64,000 nucleotides of DNA, taken from contig NC_088930.1 of assembly GCF_038396675.1 (NCBI RefSeq), positions 35,393,501 to 35,457,500 of the forward strand, written 5' to 3'. Within the stretch, counting starts at the first letter, position 1. Each line of letters begins with the position of its first letter. The position numbers and the translations under genes were made by a program. The notes beneath the pieces are model-generated. The model searched no databases, was not told where the DNA came from, and was given only the letters and a program-made list of their open reading frames with translations. Source of the DNA: Hydra vulgaris (Eukaryota > Cnidaria > Hydrozoa > Anthoathecata > Hydridae). This document shows positions 45,759 to 57,595 of the stretch, piece by piece.

Positions 45759-46289
45759 AGATATATATTGTTAAAGTTGATTTATTTTGTTTTCTTGCGT
45801 TTTCTATGTTAACAGATTTTTTTAACTTTGAACAAGAATATCTTTTGAACTACTTGGAGATTATGGCTAAAATTTTCACTGATTGTTCATCAGGTTATTG
45901 TGAAGGGATTTGACCAAAAAGAGACTTTTATAGTTAACTGTTGTCGAGATATTGACATTAGCAGCACAAATTTTACATAAAAATTAAAAATTATTTTTTA
46001 AAGTGCAGCCATTTTGATTCTGTAAAAGTTCTGATGGTGATTCTGATCAAATCAGCATGTTGTTAACCTTTTTGCAAAATTTTAGCTTCACACGCCGACT
46101 ATTTCATGAGAAATCCTTGTTTAAAAATGTAGTTAAAATTGTATATTTTTTCCTGACTCAGCATGTTTTCGAGTATACTAATACTTTTTATTATATTTAC
46201 TCTAAATAATTTTTTAATGCACATAGTTTAAAAAAAAAATTGCATCAAAGTTAGATAAATTGACTGTTTTAATTTGGGCTAGTACCATC
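44199..46289 (+). mobile_element. Kolobok/Mutator-like element (copy 3), 5'-truncated
   Basis: The right end is GGGCTAGTACCATC followed by TTAA at 46290-46293; its reverse complement matches the left end of the copy at 33023 (GGTGGTACTAGCCC next to TTAA). TTAA targets with this protein type fit Kolobok. The 5' untranslated part and about the first 60 codons are missing; the break is at the palindrome. Confidence 0.8.
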
Positions 46290-46364
46290 TTAAATACGTC
46301 ACAACACGTATGTTTGCTTTTTTTTATCGCAATTAACACGACTTAGAAACACGCCTCAAACCCA

Positions 46365-46470
46365 CCCAGTGGGCACGCGTTGTCTGAAGGACGTCCGCTG
46401 GACGTCACAAGGACTTCCATACGTCCGTAAGACATCCGACGGATGTAACATACCAAATATGTTTGTGACA
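46365..46470. mobile_element. Single CCCAGTGGGCAC end with ACGTCC words
   Basis: CCCAGTGGGCACGCGTTGTC is followed by repeated ACGTCC/GGACGT words. No partner end was found within 2 kb, so this is a solo or truncated end of a third element of the CCCAGTGGGCAC type. Confidence 0.55.
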
Positions 46471-46894
46471 TACCAAATATGTTTGATCTGTCACAAACCG
46501 TTCAAACATATTTTAAAACTAGCTCAAAACTAGCTTGAAAGCAGGTAAAAAGTAGCTGACAAATTAATAATTAGATGAATAAAATTTCAAGAATACTGTT
46601 GTTTTTTTGAGATTATTTCAAATATTCTTTTTTGTTTAAATTTGGTAAATTATTTTGTTATCAATAATGTCGGCCGATGGCTTAGATTGGTATGAGCTCT
46701 TAAATCTTAATCATATACAGTTTGCTAATTATAGATTTAATAATCATAGATCATTTATAATTATAGATTTCATATCAATAATCGATATCATATCAATAAT
46801 TATAGATTTAAAAACTATAGATCATTTCATAATTTTAACGACGTCGCCAAATTTCATAATTGATGGTATAGGTAAACCTTCCCATTGTGATGTG

Positions 46895-47470
46895 GGCACC
46901 GTGTGGGACCCGTACAGGATGTCAAACGGGAACCGTACGAGATTTGTCCCCGGATCTATATGGGCCAAATAAAAAAAGACAAGAGTTTATCCGCTGCTTT
47001 TTTTTTGCGTATTGACACCATAATTTTACCGGATATACTTTTTTATTTTTTACTATGCATAACTTTTTTTTATACCTTAAATTAACGACAATTTGTTTAA
47101 AGCAATTTTTTTCATTTTAAACAAATTAAATGATTAATTTATTTATGATAATTTTTTATAAAAGTTTGAAAAGCTAAATGTTTTATATGCCAATTAAAAA
47201 CAGAAGGACCTATAAATGTATGTTTTATTAAATAGAATAAACTGTTATTATATATGTATCATAAAATGGAAAAAATTGCTTTAAACAAATTGTCGTTATT
47301 TTAAGGTATAAAATATCTAAGTTATACTTAATAAAAAATAAAAATATATATCTGGAAAGTTCTGGGGTCAATACGAGAAAAATAAAAGCAGCCGATAAAT
47401 TTTTCGTTTTTTTATTTGTCACGTATGGTACCCATGGTACCATACGTGATGTGTACCATACGACTTCCAA
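46895..47470. repeat. Foldback element with ~170-bp inverted arms
   Basis: 46950-47115 matches the reverse complement of 47265-47440: shared words include CAAATAAAAAAA, GCTGCTTTT and TTAACGACAATTTGTTTAAA. The outer ends differ but both hold imperfect GTGGGxCC/GGTACC-type GC-richer palindromes, among them a 13-bp stem at 47420-47448 (CACGTATGGTACC, 3-nt loop). No coding capacity. Confidence 0.75.
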
Positions 47471-47754
47471 CGACGGACCTCTTGGTTCTGAGCCAGAAAT
47501 CTAACCACGGCTGCACTAGTAATATTTGCAGAATCACATCCAATTTTTTCTAAACACATCTTAGCTTTTGCATGATTTTCTTTAGAAAAATATTTATCAT
47601 CTTTAATATCATTAAGTCAAAATGTTGCATTTCATATTGGTCTGATGCAGCTAAAATTTCATATTGTTCTGTGTTTGTTATTATCATGCCAAAAAATAAA
47701 CAAAATGAAAGCACGGTATGCTTTGCAATTATACGAAAATGGACTCTTTAGATT

Positions 47755-47830
47755 CATTTAATCATTTCATCATTTTATTGGATTCATTCATAATCATTTC
47801 ATCATTTCATTGGATTCATTGGATTTTCAG
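47755..47830. repeat. ATTCATTTAATCATTTCATC minisatellite
   Basis: Several imperfect units of TCATTTCATCATTT and GGATTCATT. No gene between the foldback element and the Tc1 copy at 47990; the remainder of 47475-47990 shows nothing. Confidence 0.75.
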
Positions 47831-47989
47831 GGTGATTTTTATTGTAATTCTCAATAAAATTGTTTCATATTTTGCAAAGCTTAACAAAAAATAATTGACA
47901 CAAAATTTGCTTTTTACACATAAAACTGGCTTTTATTCCTCATGTTCAATATGTAAGCCCAAATTTAGCAAACATACATGTACTGTGTA

Positions 47990-49233
47990 CAATTTACTCA
48001 TTGTGCCTATTTTTCAGTATTTGGTTGCACCACCTTTGGCTTTCATAAGCGCTGCAATTCTATTTGGCATACTTGCATAGTATTTGAAAATTAACTGTGG
48101 TAATTTCCAAATACTAATACGGGTAATTTCCAAATACTAATACGGGTTGTGAAACCCGGATATTACGCTCTAAACCATCACTTTAGTCGGATGTTTGACC
48201 TTCTGCACCAGACAATGCGGAAGAAATTCTTTTCCTAGTCTTCTTCTTACATAGCGGCAAATTTTGTTCAATATTTCCAGTGTTGATTCATCAGAAAAAC
48301 ATACCTTAAACACACACATACACATATACTGTGGATTACACAGACTGTGTATGTGTGTTGTAGACATACAGTTTTTACAATTAATCTTATTCTAGTAACT
48401 TAAATTAAGTTTAATTTAATTTATTTGTCGCTAATTAAATTTAAAAACTATTTTTCTGGACAGTATAGAAGTAATCAAAGATTTAGACAACTCACAATTT
48501 TCCAGTCCTCCACTGTCCACGTGGCAAATTGTTCGGCCCATAATAATCTTTTCTTCATCATTGCAGTGGTCAATTTCGGTTTCTTACTTGTTCGATATGC
48601 CCTAAAACCAGCTTCTATTAATCTTCGTCGCACAGTCCTACAACTCATTTGAATACCTAAAATGTTCATTTCAACAATCAATTTTGCGGTTAAATTTAGA
48701 GAGTCTCGCCAAAACTTGGTCACCTTGTTGCGAAGATATCTGCTTTCTTCCGCATTTTCCTTTACGTTTTGGAGCATCAGTTGAGCTATGCTGAATATTT
48801 TTTTTTTATGCTCTTAGTCACCCCACATTTGAAGGCTATCTGGCATTGAGTAAGCTCTGTATTCTACAAGAAAACCTTAATCTGACCCCTTTTACAGGAA
48901 GATGTCACTTTTTTCACATTGCTACTAAAGTGAATAAATAAAACAATTAAACAATGAAAACAATGTTAATTTTGTACATGAAATTGATGGTCTGGTTTCA
49001 GGACCTCAAATTGAGTTATTTTTGGTGGCCTGACTGCTTGCAAAATAATCCCTATTTTTTAAATTTTCAACGTTCAAAATCTAACATGCAGGCACTAAAA
49101 TCCCTCAGACATGTCCCAGGAATGATATAAAGTATAATACTTGTTTACTATAATGCATTGTAATGACAAAAAGTACAAGTAAAGTCTAATTTTGGAATTT
49201 TTTTCAAATATCGTAACAATTTGGCTAGTACTG
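47990..49233 (-). pseudogene. Tc1-type element with an apparent intron in its transposase
   Basis: The right end, reverse-complemented, is CAGTACTAGCCAAATTG next to TA (49234-49235), a Tc1 terminus. On the minus strand 48777-48496 encodes SCRTVRRRLIEAGFRAYRTS and FATWTVEDWKI. GTGAGT then opens a 191-bp gap (48495-48305) ending AAG, after which VCFSDESTLEIL resumes exactly in frame: the Tc1 block W(K)xVxFSDES with the first catalytic Asp. The frame stops at a TAG in place of the expected Trp after KVMV. A direct repeat (TAATTTCCAAATACTAATAC, twice at 48095-48145) follows, then a detached C-terminus, YYASMPNRIAALMKAKGG, near 48010-48080. The middle is deleted. The left terminal repeat was not found. 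Confidence 0.8.
48095..48147. repeat. 26-bp tandem pair
   Basis: TAATTTCCAAATACTAATAC plus GGG occurs twice in tandem at the deletion point of the Tc1 copy. Confidence 0.9.
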
Positions 49234-49235
49234 TA

Positions 49236-51288
49236 CTCGATACAATTGTAATATGTTTACAATGTTATCAAATATGTTACTAAAATAATTAGTATATTAA
49301 ATATTTTAAGTTGCAACTTGTTGACATTTTGGATTTTAATTAAAAAACTAAAACTTATTAAAATATAAAAATTACAATTTTTAAATTTCTTTTTCACAGC
49401 TACACAGTTTTGAGATCATATAAAAAAAAAGATACTGTTAATCATATTTTTTGGTCTTAAAAAAAAATTATTACTCAAAATCTGAACATCGTGTGAACTT
49501 GAAATTTGGAAAAAATAATAGATTAAAAGAAAATTAATAAGAACAAAATTACATTTTAGAAATATGCATAAATTAAATATACTAAAAAAAACAAAAAAAA
49601 AAACTTAATTAACAATAACAAAAAGGTTAGCAGTGTGTAGTGCATTATTAAGTAACAATATTTAAAAAGAACTTTAGAGTTAACAGATTTTTTAATGTGT
49701 TTACTCATGACGATGTTGTAGTTATTCTATAGAGTGAGTTATATTTATGCTTTTCTACATGCCATCTATTATACAACAATGGTACAAGGGACTATCCAGT
49801 TTATTACTTATGCATTCTTGAAGATCGTCTATTATACTATTTATTGCACCACTCATGTAAATTTATCTTTTTGCATGGTACTTTTGAAATTACGTCAACT
49901 ATTGGACTTAATTAATTAAGTCCAATAAAACATTGCAAAGTGTGCTTGAATGATCTTCAAATCGAAAAGAATAACTAACTTAAATAAATTATCTTGAATA
50001 AAAAATAAAGTTTTTTGAAAACGCTTAACAAAAACGTAAACGTGATACTTCAATTTGAAACCAAAAGAATGACAAAAAAAAAAAAAATTGACTTTTTAAA
50101 TCTAAATTGACAAAATATTGTTATAAAAATCACCAAAAGATGATTTTTATAAACATATGAAGATATTTTAAAATGTACGCTGAATGTAACGTTAATAACG
50201 ATTATTATGACAGTTATTATATACAATTAATTCATTACTATTTATATAATTTATAAGGGTCTGCGTCTAGTAAAAAAATTTATTTCAATACCAATACCAA
50301 GACAATTCCATTACAGTCTTGAAATGTTTCAAGACATACTAATACTTTTTCAAAGTGGTCTTGTTACATAAAAATAATTTCAAGAAAATCAAGACTTGAC
50401 AAGACTTTTTAAGACCAAAAATTAAGTCTTGAAATTGCTTTCTAAATTACAAGACTTCAAGTGCATTTTTTTTTTTAAATTTGGAAAGGAACTATTTTTT
50501 TCTCAAAAAATTTATTTATCATAATTTTTCACAAAAAAATCATAAAACTGTTTTCAGTATGTTAATGTTCAGTTTTAACTTGAACTGATTAACATTCCAT
50601 ATCACCGGTTAATGCTTGATGAATCAGTACTTTACCCAGGGATGACATTATCTTCATTTATTTGATATTTGCTCCCACAAAATTCCAGTGAGTTGTAAAC
50701 AAACTAATTATAATGTATAGATATTTTACGCAGCGGTTCTTGATGACAAGACCTGAAGTCTTCTGCAAGTCTTCGCGCTCCTTTTTTTGATTCGTTTTAT
50801 AAAATACTTGTATATTTTTATTACTTTTTACTTATCTCTTTTTCAATTATCTCTTTTTTATTGTATCTTTTATCTTAATATTTTAATTTATCGAACAGAA
50901 TTAAAATAAAAAATTCTTTGTTTATTACGGCGTAAAATAATATCTCTTTGCTTTTTTGTTCTCGTCCGTAGAGACTTTTTTGATTTCTTTTTTGTTTTTA
51001 AAATGTTTATAGGATGTTTAGAAAACGTTTCTTTTAATAGTATTTTAAGTTCTATGTTTACTTAAGAAATAACAATGTTTACTATTTAATTCGTATAAAT
51101 TAAAATGTTTTCAAATTTCACTTCATCACCTTAGAGCTATTCAAATTAATAAACTAAACTGTTTTACGCATTATGAACTAGTTACGACAAAAATTATCAC
51201 TGTTTTATTCTGCGTGCACGGTCAATGCCAAAATCACTTTGAAAGAGTTTTTTTACAAGTTTTTATTTAAGTATTTATTTAACTAGTT
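49236..51288. other. Non-coding; palindrome and AGTCTTG-word repeat
   Basis: No gene seen. 49901-49926 is a perfect 26-bp palindrome (ATTGGACTTAATT and its complement). At 50300-50480 words such as CAAGAC/GTCTTGAAA recur about ten times, and the same words recur near 59130-59260, so this is part of a dispersed repeat of unknown class. Confidence 0.55.
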
Positions 51289-51332
51289 AAGTACTCTAAT
51301 AAATTTTATATATAAAATTTATTAGAATACTT
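51289..51332. repeat. 44-nt near-perfect AT palindrome
   Basis: AAGTACTCTAATAAATTTTA pairs with TAAAATTTATTAGAATACTT across TATA, with one mismatch. It lies 80 bp upstream of the tRNA-Ser gene. Confidence 0.85.
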
Positions 51333-51412
51333 AATTATTATTATAATTATATTATTACTTTATTTTAATACTTAAAGTTAGATAATTTAAACTTTAACGC
51401 AGACTGAAATGC

Positions 51413-51494
51413 GACGAGGTGGCCGAGTGGTTAAGGCGATGGACTGCTAATCCATTGGGCTCTGCCCGCGTGGGTTCGAATCCCATCTTCGTCG
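51413..51494 (+). tRNA. tRNA-Ser (GCT)
   Basis: Acceptor arm GACGAGG (51413-51419) pairs with CTTCGTC (51487-51493); discriminator G. The A box is TGGCCGAGTGG and the B box GGTTCGAATCC. The anticodon loop CTGCTAA gives GCT. The long variable arm (GGGCTCTGCCCGC) is typical of class II tRNA-Ser. The CCA end is not encoded. It decodes AGC/AGT. No intron. A T-rich run shortly downstream (ATTTTTAATTTT) can end pol III transcription. Confidence 0.97.
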
Positions 51495-52477
51495 AAATGA
51501 ATTTTTAATTTTGAAATGAGGATTTATTACATGGTTATAATCAGGTTTGTGGAAAGAGCCGGAGCCGCAGAGCTGTTAGCTTTTGTTATAGCCGAATTCG
51601 TAAAATCGTGCGGCTCTCAAATATATATTTTTTGCCATAACTACTTTTGACTGCAAACTGCAAGATGAGTTGTGTAACATCTTGAAAATAGCGCCATCAT
51701 TTCTGTTATACGCCCAAAAGAATCATAAATAAAGATATTACTTAAAATTTGTTGATTTGTAGTTGTAATATTAAAAAAAGAACATAATTGTTGGTTATTA
51801 TTTTTCTTGGTTTCTGTAAGTTCTGCAAAAAAAATTCAATAAAATAGTAATAATAAAAAAGCTATTTCCGGTCACCTTTGTATTATTCAACTGTTCCGTT
51901 AAAAAGCAACGAATAGCATTCCGTTCTGGTGTCAAGGTCAAGTTGTTCGAATTTCAATCCCAAAACCACTTACGTCGTTAACAAAAACAGTCGTTTCTGT
52001 GAAACGATTATTTTTCGAATATCAGTTTCACACTGCCGCTTAGAAAAAGTGTTTAATATGGTGACACCTTCTTTGATGTGCACCTAAGGAAATCCTAATT
52101 TTAAAATTAAAAAAAAAAAAGATGAAAGCTCTTATCTTTTTCGTCTTAGTAAAAATATAGTTGTCAACCACAGATGTAACTAAAGATGTTTCTGGATGAG
52201 TTGTAATGTTTTTTTCTTAGTAAGAAAGACAGTGCATTTATTTGTTAAGTTCCCGGGAAAGAGCTGGGAAAGTGTGTGGCGCGCAAGTTAAAATGCTGAT
52301 GGATGGAAAATGAGTAAAGTAGCCGACCTCAAACATGAAACAACACATTAAAAAATGACACGGAACACTTTACAAGAAAAAAACTGAAACAAGAAAAAGA
52401 AGAGTCATACACAATTGATCAGCAAATGTTTCCGACGGTATTTTCTCAGAAAATTGGAATCTTCTTTGCATAACAAT
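51495..52477. other. Non-coding, nothing recognised
   Basis: No gene. A B-box-like GTTCGAATTTC near 51945 has no matching A box or folding arms. Confidence 0.5.
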
Positions 52478-52655
52478 TGAAGTGCTTAGTGCTAAATGTA
52501 TTTAAGTAATACAATAAATGTTTTGAGAAAATCTTCTTTAAGAAGCCATTTTAAATTTTCATTTTAAAGTATTAAATCTCTGATCAAAGGAGATTTTTTC
52601 AAAACATTTATTTTGTGACTTAAGTACTTTTAGCTAACTAAGCCCTTCAATTAGT
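52478..52655. mobile_element. 178-bp foldback MITE
   Basis: 52478-52545 matches the reverse complement of 52585-52655: shared words TTGAAG.GCTTAG, AATAAATGTTTTGA and AAAATCT.CTTT. The arms make up nearly all of the element. No coding capacity; class unknown. Confidence 0.75.
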
Positions 52656-53782
52656 TCTTGACAATTTTTACAAAAATATTAAGATTACAATCTCCAAAAC
52701 CGAGTTCAAGAAAGCTTTGAATATTTTAATACTTTAAGTTAGGCTAAAGAAATTTAAGTTGTCCTTGAATTCGCTCTTGATAAATTTGGCATTCATGAAG
52801 AACTTTTACATAAAGTTCAAAACTTGGTCAGAAATTCTTGATGGTGAACACATTAATATGTTTTGATCAACATAGAAAAACTAATATATTTAAATAGACG
52901 GATAAAATATTTTTAAATTTAAAATCTGGGCCCTTAAATACACCTGGGCCCCAGAATAATGACTCTTAATTCTCCTCCACAGTCATTCACATCTTTCTCT
53001 ACAAACATATACATATGTTAGAGCAGTTTCTCCAGTAGTGTAGTTGCCCCAGGATTTATATTTGTTTATTTATATTAATATGTGACTTTATCTAAATAGT
53101 TATAATAACTGATTTTATTTAAAAAAATTAGTAATACTATTAGTAATACTGAGTATTGTAACTACGATACTCAAGTCTTTGCAAGATTGTAAGGATTTAT
53201 TTTTCTAATTTTTTTTAGACAATTAGGATTGATCACAAAATAGTTAGATTTGTTTTTTTATTGATATATGGTAGGCCAGAAGTTGCTATATAATATATAA
53301 CAAGCTAAAATATTAAAGAGGTTCAAACATTGCATGATTTTTTAATAATAATATTTTGGTCAAAGGAACAACGCACATTGGTCAAAGGTACAACGTACGT
53401 GTTGTACCTTCGACAAATTGACTTCTTTTTTAAAACGCAGGAAAAAGATACTTCTTGGTTGAATGAAAAAAAGTCCTAAGTATAATTTTTGACCAAAATA
53501 TGAGATAATATTATATAGTTTGAATGGTTTAAATTTACTCAATAGACTACGCAAAAAAAGCTTTAAAGCAAAAAGTGATCAAAGGTACAACAGGTTCCCC
53601 TACAGGTTGCTTTTAAAAGTATTTTTTTTGTAGATCTCTTGCTTTATCTTTGATAATTTAAGAATGTTATTCGCCATCGAGGGGTTATGCACATTTTATG
53701 GTTTTTTTAATTTTAGGGAAAGCTTTGTCATATTGCTTGGTAAAAATTAAAAAACCATATGCTTTTCATGGTCAACTTGCTT
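52656..53782. other. Non-coding; GGTACAAC inverted motif
   Basis: No gene. Around 53370-53420 and 53580-53600 GGTCAAAGGTACAAC words occur in both orientations (AAAGGTACAACGTACG then GTTGTACCTT), possibly parts of a pogo-type MITE, but I could not fix its ends. Confidence 0.4.
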
Positions 53783-53784
53783 TA

Positions 53785-54721
53785 CGGAAGACCGGGGCTA
53801 GTTGGCTCGGTTTTTACACTATGAGCTCTGTAGCCGTCACAGCACATTTTTTTGAAAATATTTAAGTGTAGTCTCAAAGAGTATGAATTTGGGTAACGGA
53901 TAAAATGTGCATTCATTTACAAAAAATAATTCTTGGGGCCTTCCAGGGCCCTCAAAAAAAAAAAAAAAATTGCGCCAACTTACCCCACTACGGGGTAAGT
54001 TAGCGCAAACTATAAAAATGATTAATAATGTATTATTAAGTGCAAAATTAATAGAAATTTTTTTACTATTAATTTTGGCAACAAACTTAAGCCAAAAATT
54101 TAATATTAGTTTTAGCTGGTACCAAATATTAGTACGTATAACAGCCAAAACAGTAGCCCACCTTTTATCTGTGAAAAAAAAACTAAAAAATAACTCTTTG
54201 TTAAGAGTAAGTTTTTTCAATATTGTTAAAAATTAAAAAAAAAAAAGATTAATTTTATAAAAATATGTATTTTTTTCCATTGTATTTTCCATAGTTCTTT
54301 CCATGGTAAATGCTATGAGCCAACTTACCCCGTGAAAATTTTGTCAACTTACCCCGAAAGCCCTTTTTTTCAATAAACAGTCTATAGATCTTGAAAAACG
54401 GCAACTTTGAAAAAAAGTCTGACTGTTTATAGTAAACCAATTGTGATTGGAACTTCTACAACCATTTTTTTTTCATACGACTAACTATTTTCTTTGTAAA
54501 GTTTAAGGAAGCGATGTTCCAAAAGTTACGTTTTTGTCCATAAAACACATAAATTTTAGTTTTTCCCATGCGCATGCGCGAATCCTGACAATACTAAAGT
54601 GAATGATGGAATGGTCAATTAGGAAGGTTCTGTGTCATTTTTTTCAATTTCTGATAAAAGGCTCTAAAGATAAACGCAATTCGTCAACTTACCCCTGCAG
54701 CCAACTATCACCGGTCGCCTC
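53785..54721. mobile_element. 937-bp Tc1/pogo-type MITE
   Basis: Flanked by TA (53783-53784 and 54722-54723). The ends align as CGGAAGACCGGGGCTAGTTG and GAGGCGACCGGTGATAGTTG, both continuing GC. Inside, GGGGTAAGTTGxC words appear in both orientations (near 53975-54005, 54325-54355 and 54690). Frames inside are on opposite strands of the same low-complexity DNA and are not protein-like. Confidence 0.7.
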
Positions 54722-54938
54722 TATATATTTTGTTAAGGTTTTTTTTATTATAGTTATGAGCATTTGTTGTTAAAGAAAATAAGGAAACGGGAATCTAAAA
54801 ATATAGGTTTTTATACAAAATATGTTGAACTTTTTAAATAAAAATGCGTGCTTTTAACAAAATATCAATTTTCTCAATTTTTTTTAAATAAAAGTGATAT
54901 TTGAGACAATTTATTCAAATAAAAACAAAATATATCTT

Positions 54939-56639
54939 CTATATGAGGCAACTATTGCAAACAATTTTGCTATGAGCCTTGCAAACAGAATGGCTACATG
55001 ATGCACATTGCAGACGGGTTTTTCTGTCATGAACACGAGGACACATATAGCATCTTTTTATATTCTGCTCTTGTATTGGTTGACCTTGATTTAAAAGGCT
55101 ATTTTGTGCAATTACTTGGCGAAGATTATTATTTTCAACTATTTGTGGAAGATTGTCATTTGCATCAAATTTTTTAATAAGACTTTTTGATAATTCTTTT
55201 AAAAATTCTCTTCTTCTATGAGAAGCCCCATTTTTATAATTTGGGTGAATTGATAAGAATAAAATCAAAGCATTGTATGCTGCAATATCCAAAATATTAC
55301 AAAACATTGTAAATGGCCATCGGTTACTCTTTTGGCGACTCGAGTAGCACCTGACAACCTGGTCTAATGTGTCAACTCCACCTTTATATTTGTTGTAATC
55401 TAGAATAATACGAGGTTTTTCATTATGGTCCACAACAATGTCATTATTGTAAGGGAAGGCTGATAATAATATTACTGCTTTGTTTTTCTTAGGTACATAA
55501 GAAACTATAGTAGAGTCATTTTGAAAACCGAAAATGCTAGAGTAAACTGGTCGATGTAAGGCTGGCAATAACTTTTTTGGTATTTCTTCTTTATTTTTTT
55601 TAATGGTGCCAGTGTATGTCATTTTACGTCCTAGCAATGCACGTGCAAGATGAATGTTTGTAAAATTATTAGCTGTTATGCTACCACTTCCATTTAAGTG
55701 ATCAGTTAGTTCAAGAACTAGTCGTGTACCTTGTCCAACATCACGTGCTCCATTTACTCTACCAACATATGGTTGCAAGTTTATGCAGTAAGAGGTTTCA
55801 GCATCCCATAATATCGATATCTTCATTCCATACTTTCCTGGCTTAGTAGGTATAAACATCTTAAGTGGACAACGTCCTCTAAATGTAACTAGTTGCTCAT
55901 CGACAGTGAGATATGCACTTGGATTGTAGTTGCTCTTACATTTAGTAATAAACATTTCCATTATATTTCTTAAAGGTGCAAATTTGTCTTCAAACCGTCT
56001 TTGATTTCTTGTTTCTCTCTCATCAAACCGAATGCATCGCCGCAAGTTAACAAATCGATCTCTTTGCATTGAAGCCGAAAATATTGGTATGCCATCTAAT
56101 CTACTCCAAAGTTCTTTTATGCTTTGATTTTTAGAATGGAACACTCCAACTAGAAGAAGAACTCCAATAAACTCATAAAGTTCATTTACTGTCGTGTCAA
56201 TCCATCTTTCTAGTCTTATTCTACGAGCTTCAGCATTAGTGCAGTTGACAATAATTCTAATCATTTCTGGTGTTATAAAGAGTTTAAAGGCAGTATCCTC
56301 ACTTTGGCCGCAAACCTGAGGTGCAAACCTTGTTGGGCCAGTTGGTTGTCGAATAATATTGTGTGCGCCTGGCTGAGCAGCATCTACATATGGAAGTTTA
56401 CTTCAAATTTCCTCACCATTCTTTGAAATCATGTTTTGATTTAATATGTGATTTTCCTGAACAACTTCTTCATCACTTTCATCAAAGATAATAGCATCTG
56501 ATTCATCGTCAGCTGTAATAATATCTTCTTCATCATCTGTAAGATTCTCGTCAGCTGAGTCATCACTTGAAGATAATTCATTTAAACTAAAAATTATATT
56601 ATTAGCCTCGACTGCAGCATTTCTTCTTGGGCGACTCAT
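54939..56639 (-). pseudogene. piggyBac transposase, nonsense mutation and altered catalytic site
   Basis: The frame runs from an ATG at 56639 to 54939, 566 codons, broken once by TGA at 56403-56405 (codon 79), probably a former Trp. The N-terminus is acidic (DDSADENLTDDEED), as in the family. The first catalytic Asp is present (LTVDEQLVTFRGRC, about residue 247) and the third too (GGVDTLDQ, about 423). The second site, normally T.DNF, reads TANNF at about 324, so Asp is replaced by Asn. The C-terminus is the Cys-rich zinc-binding domain (CYMCPRVH, LQCASCSHSVCKAHSK, CNSC). piggyBac enzymes excise precisely from TTAA; this copy should be inactive. Confidence 0.93.
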
Positions 56640-57193
56640 TATATTAGTTTTATTTATTCTAAAAAATAGTTTCAGTGTTTATCAAACAAAATATGTGAAA
56701 AATATATAAGAAATTCTTTAGACATTATTATTTTGTATCAATAATATAAATATTTTTGACATAAAAACAAAATATATGCAACATGAGTACACTATTGTTG
56801 TTACAGTGATTGAATATATATAATGCATATATGGTATAATTTACTCATAAAAAAGATAAATAACACCCCATACCTATTAAAAAATAACTAAAACACAAAC
56901 AAGTATTAAACTAAACATGATTCATATAACTATTTATTGACTCACTAACTAAAACATGGAAAAACTTGCATGGGGAATAAAAATACCCCAACCGTCTTTA
57001 ACGTAACTAAATTTTTAACAAACAATATTATTGTCAATTAATTAGTAAAACAAAAGCATTTTACACTAACAACTTCCTTAAATGATAATAAAAGATGTTC
57101 TGAAGTGGCAGTTCAAATAGTCAAAATTTGTTGATGTGGCAGTTAAAAACAAACTCTTCTGGGGTAGTAAAATACCCCGCCGTCCTTTAAGGG
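54939..57193. mobile_element. piggyBac element, left end not found
   Basis: The right end, reverse-complemented, starts CCCTTAAAGGACGGCGGGGT next to TTAA (57194-57197). A related motif, GGGGxATAAAATACCCC with CGTC, recurs at 56972-57000, like the inner repeats of piggyBac ends. No matching terminus is visible left of the gene; the MITE at 53785-54721 lies close by. Confidence 0.75.
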
Positions 57194-57197
57194 TTAA

Positions 57198-57595
57198 GTA
57201 GTTCAAATTGTTTGTAATTGCCAACCTCGCCATGATATCTCGACCTCAATTTTGAAAAATCGGAAATAAAAAACTCATAAAAGAAACTTAATACTTGACA
57301 TTTTATATCCCAAAGTACCAAAAAGATAATGAAGTTTGCCTGTTTTAAAATCAATCTGACCTTTTAGTACAATCTTTTAGTACAATCTGACCATATGGAC
57401 AATTAATGACAACCTATTTTGAATGAGTCTATTAAGTTAAGTTAAAATGGATAACATTGTTAACACTTTACTTAAATTGTTTTGGTAAACAAAAAAATAT
57501 ATATTTTGCTTTTAGTCGATAATTCTGGTAATTTAACATAATAGTCGTAAGTTTAGTAAGTTTTATAATAATGCTTGACTTAGGGAATGAGCAAG
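57198..57595. other. Non-coding, nothing recognised
   Basis: No gene between the piggyBac end and tRNA-Gln. A 14-bp unit (TTTTAGTACAATCT) is repeated twice near 57365. Confidence 0.5.

Noticed and set aside
51905-51990. tRNA-like sequence with GTTCGAATTTC
   Set aside because: No A box at the right distance and no pairing acceptor arms.
53837-54236. Two overlapping frames on opposite strands (127 and 109 residues)
   Set aside because: Both span the same low-complexity interior of a MITE; neither has protein-like composition.
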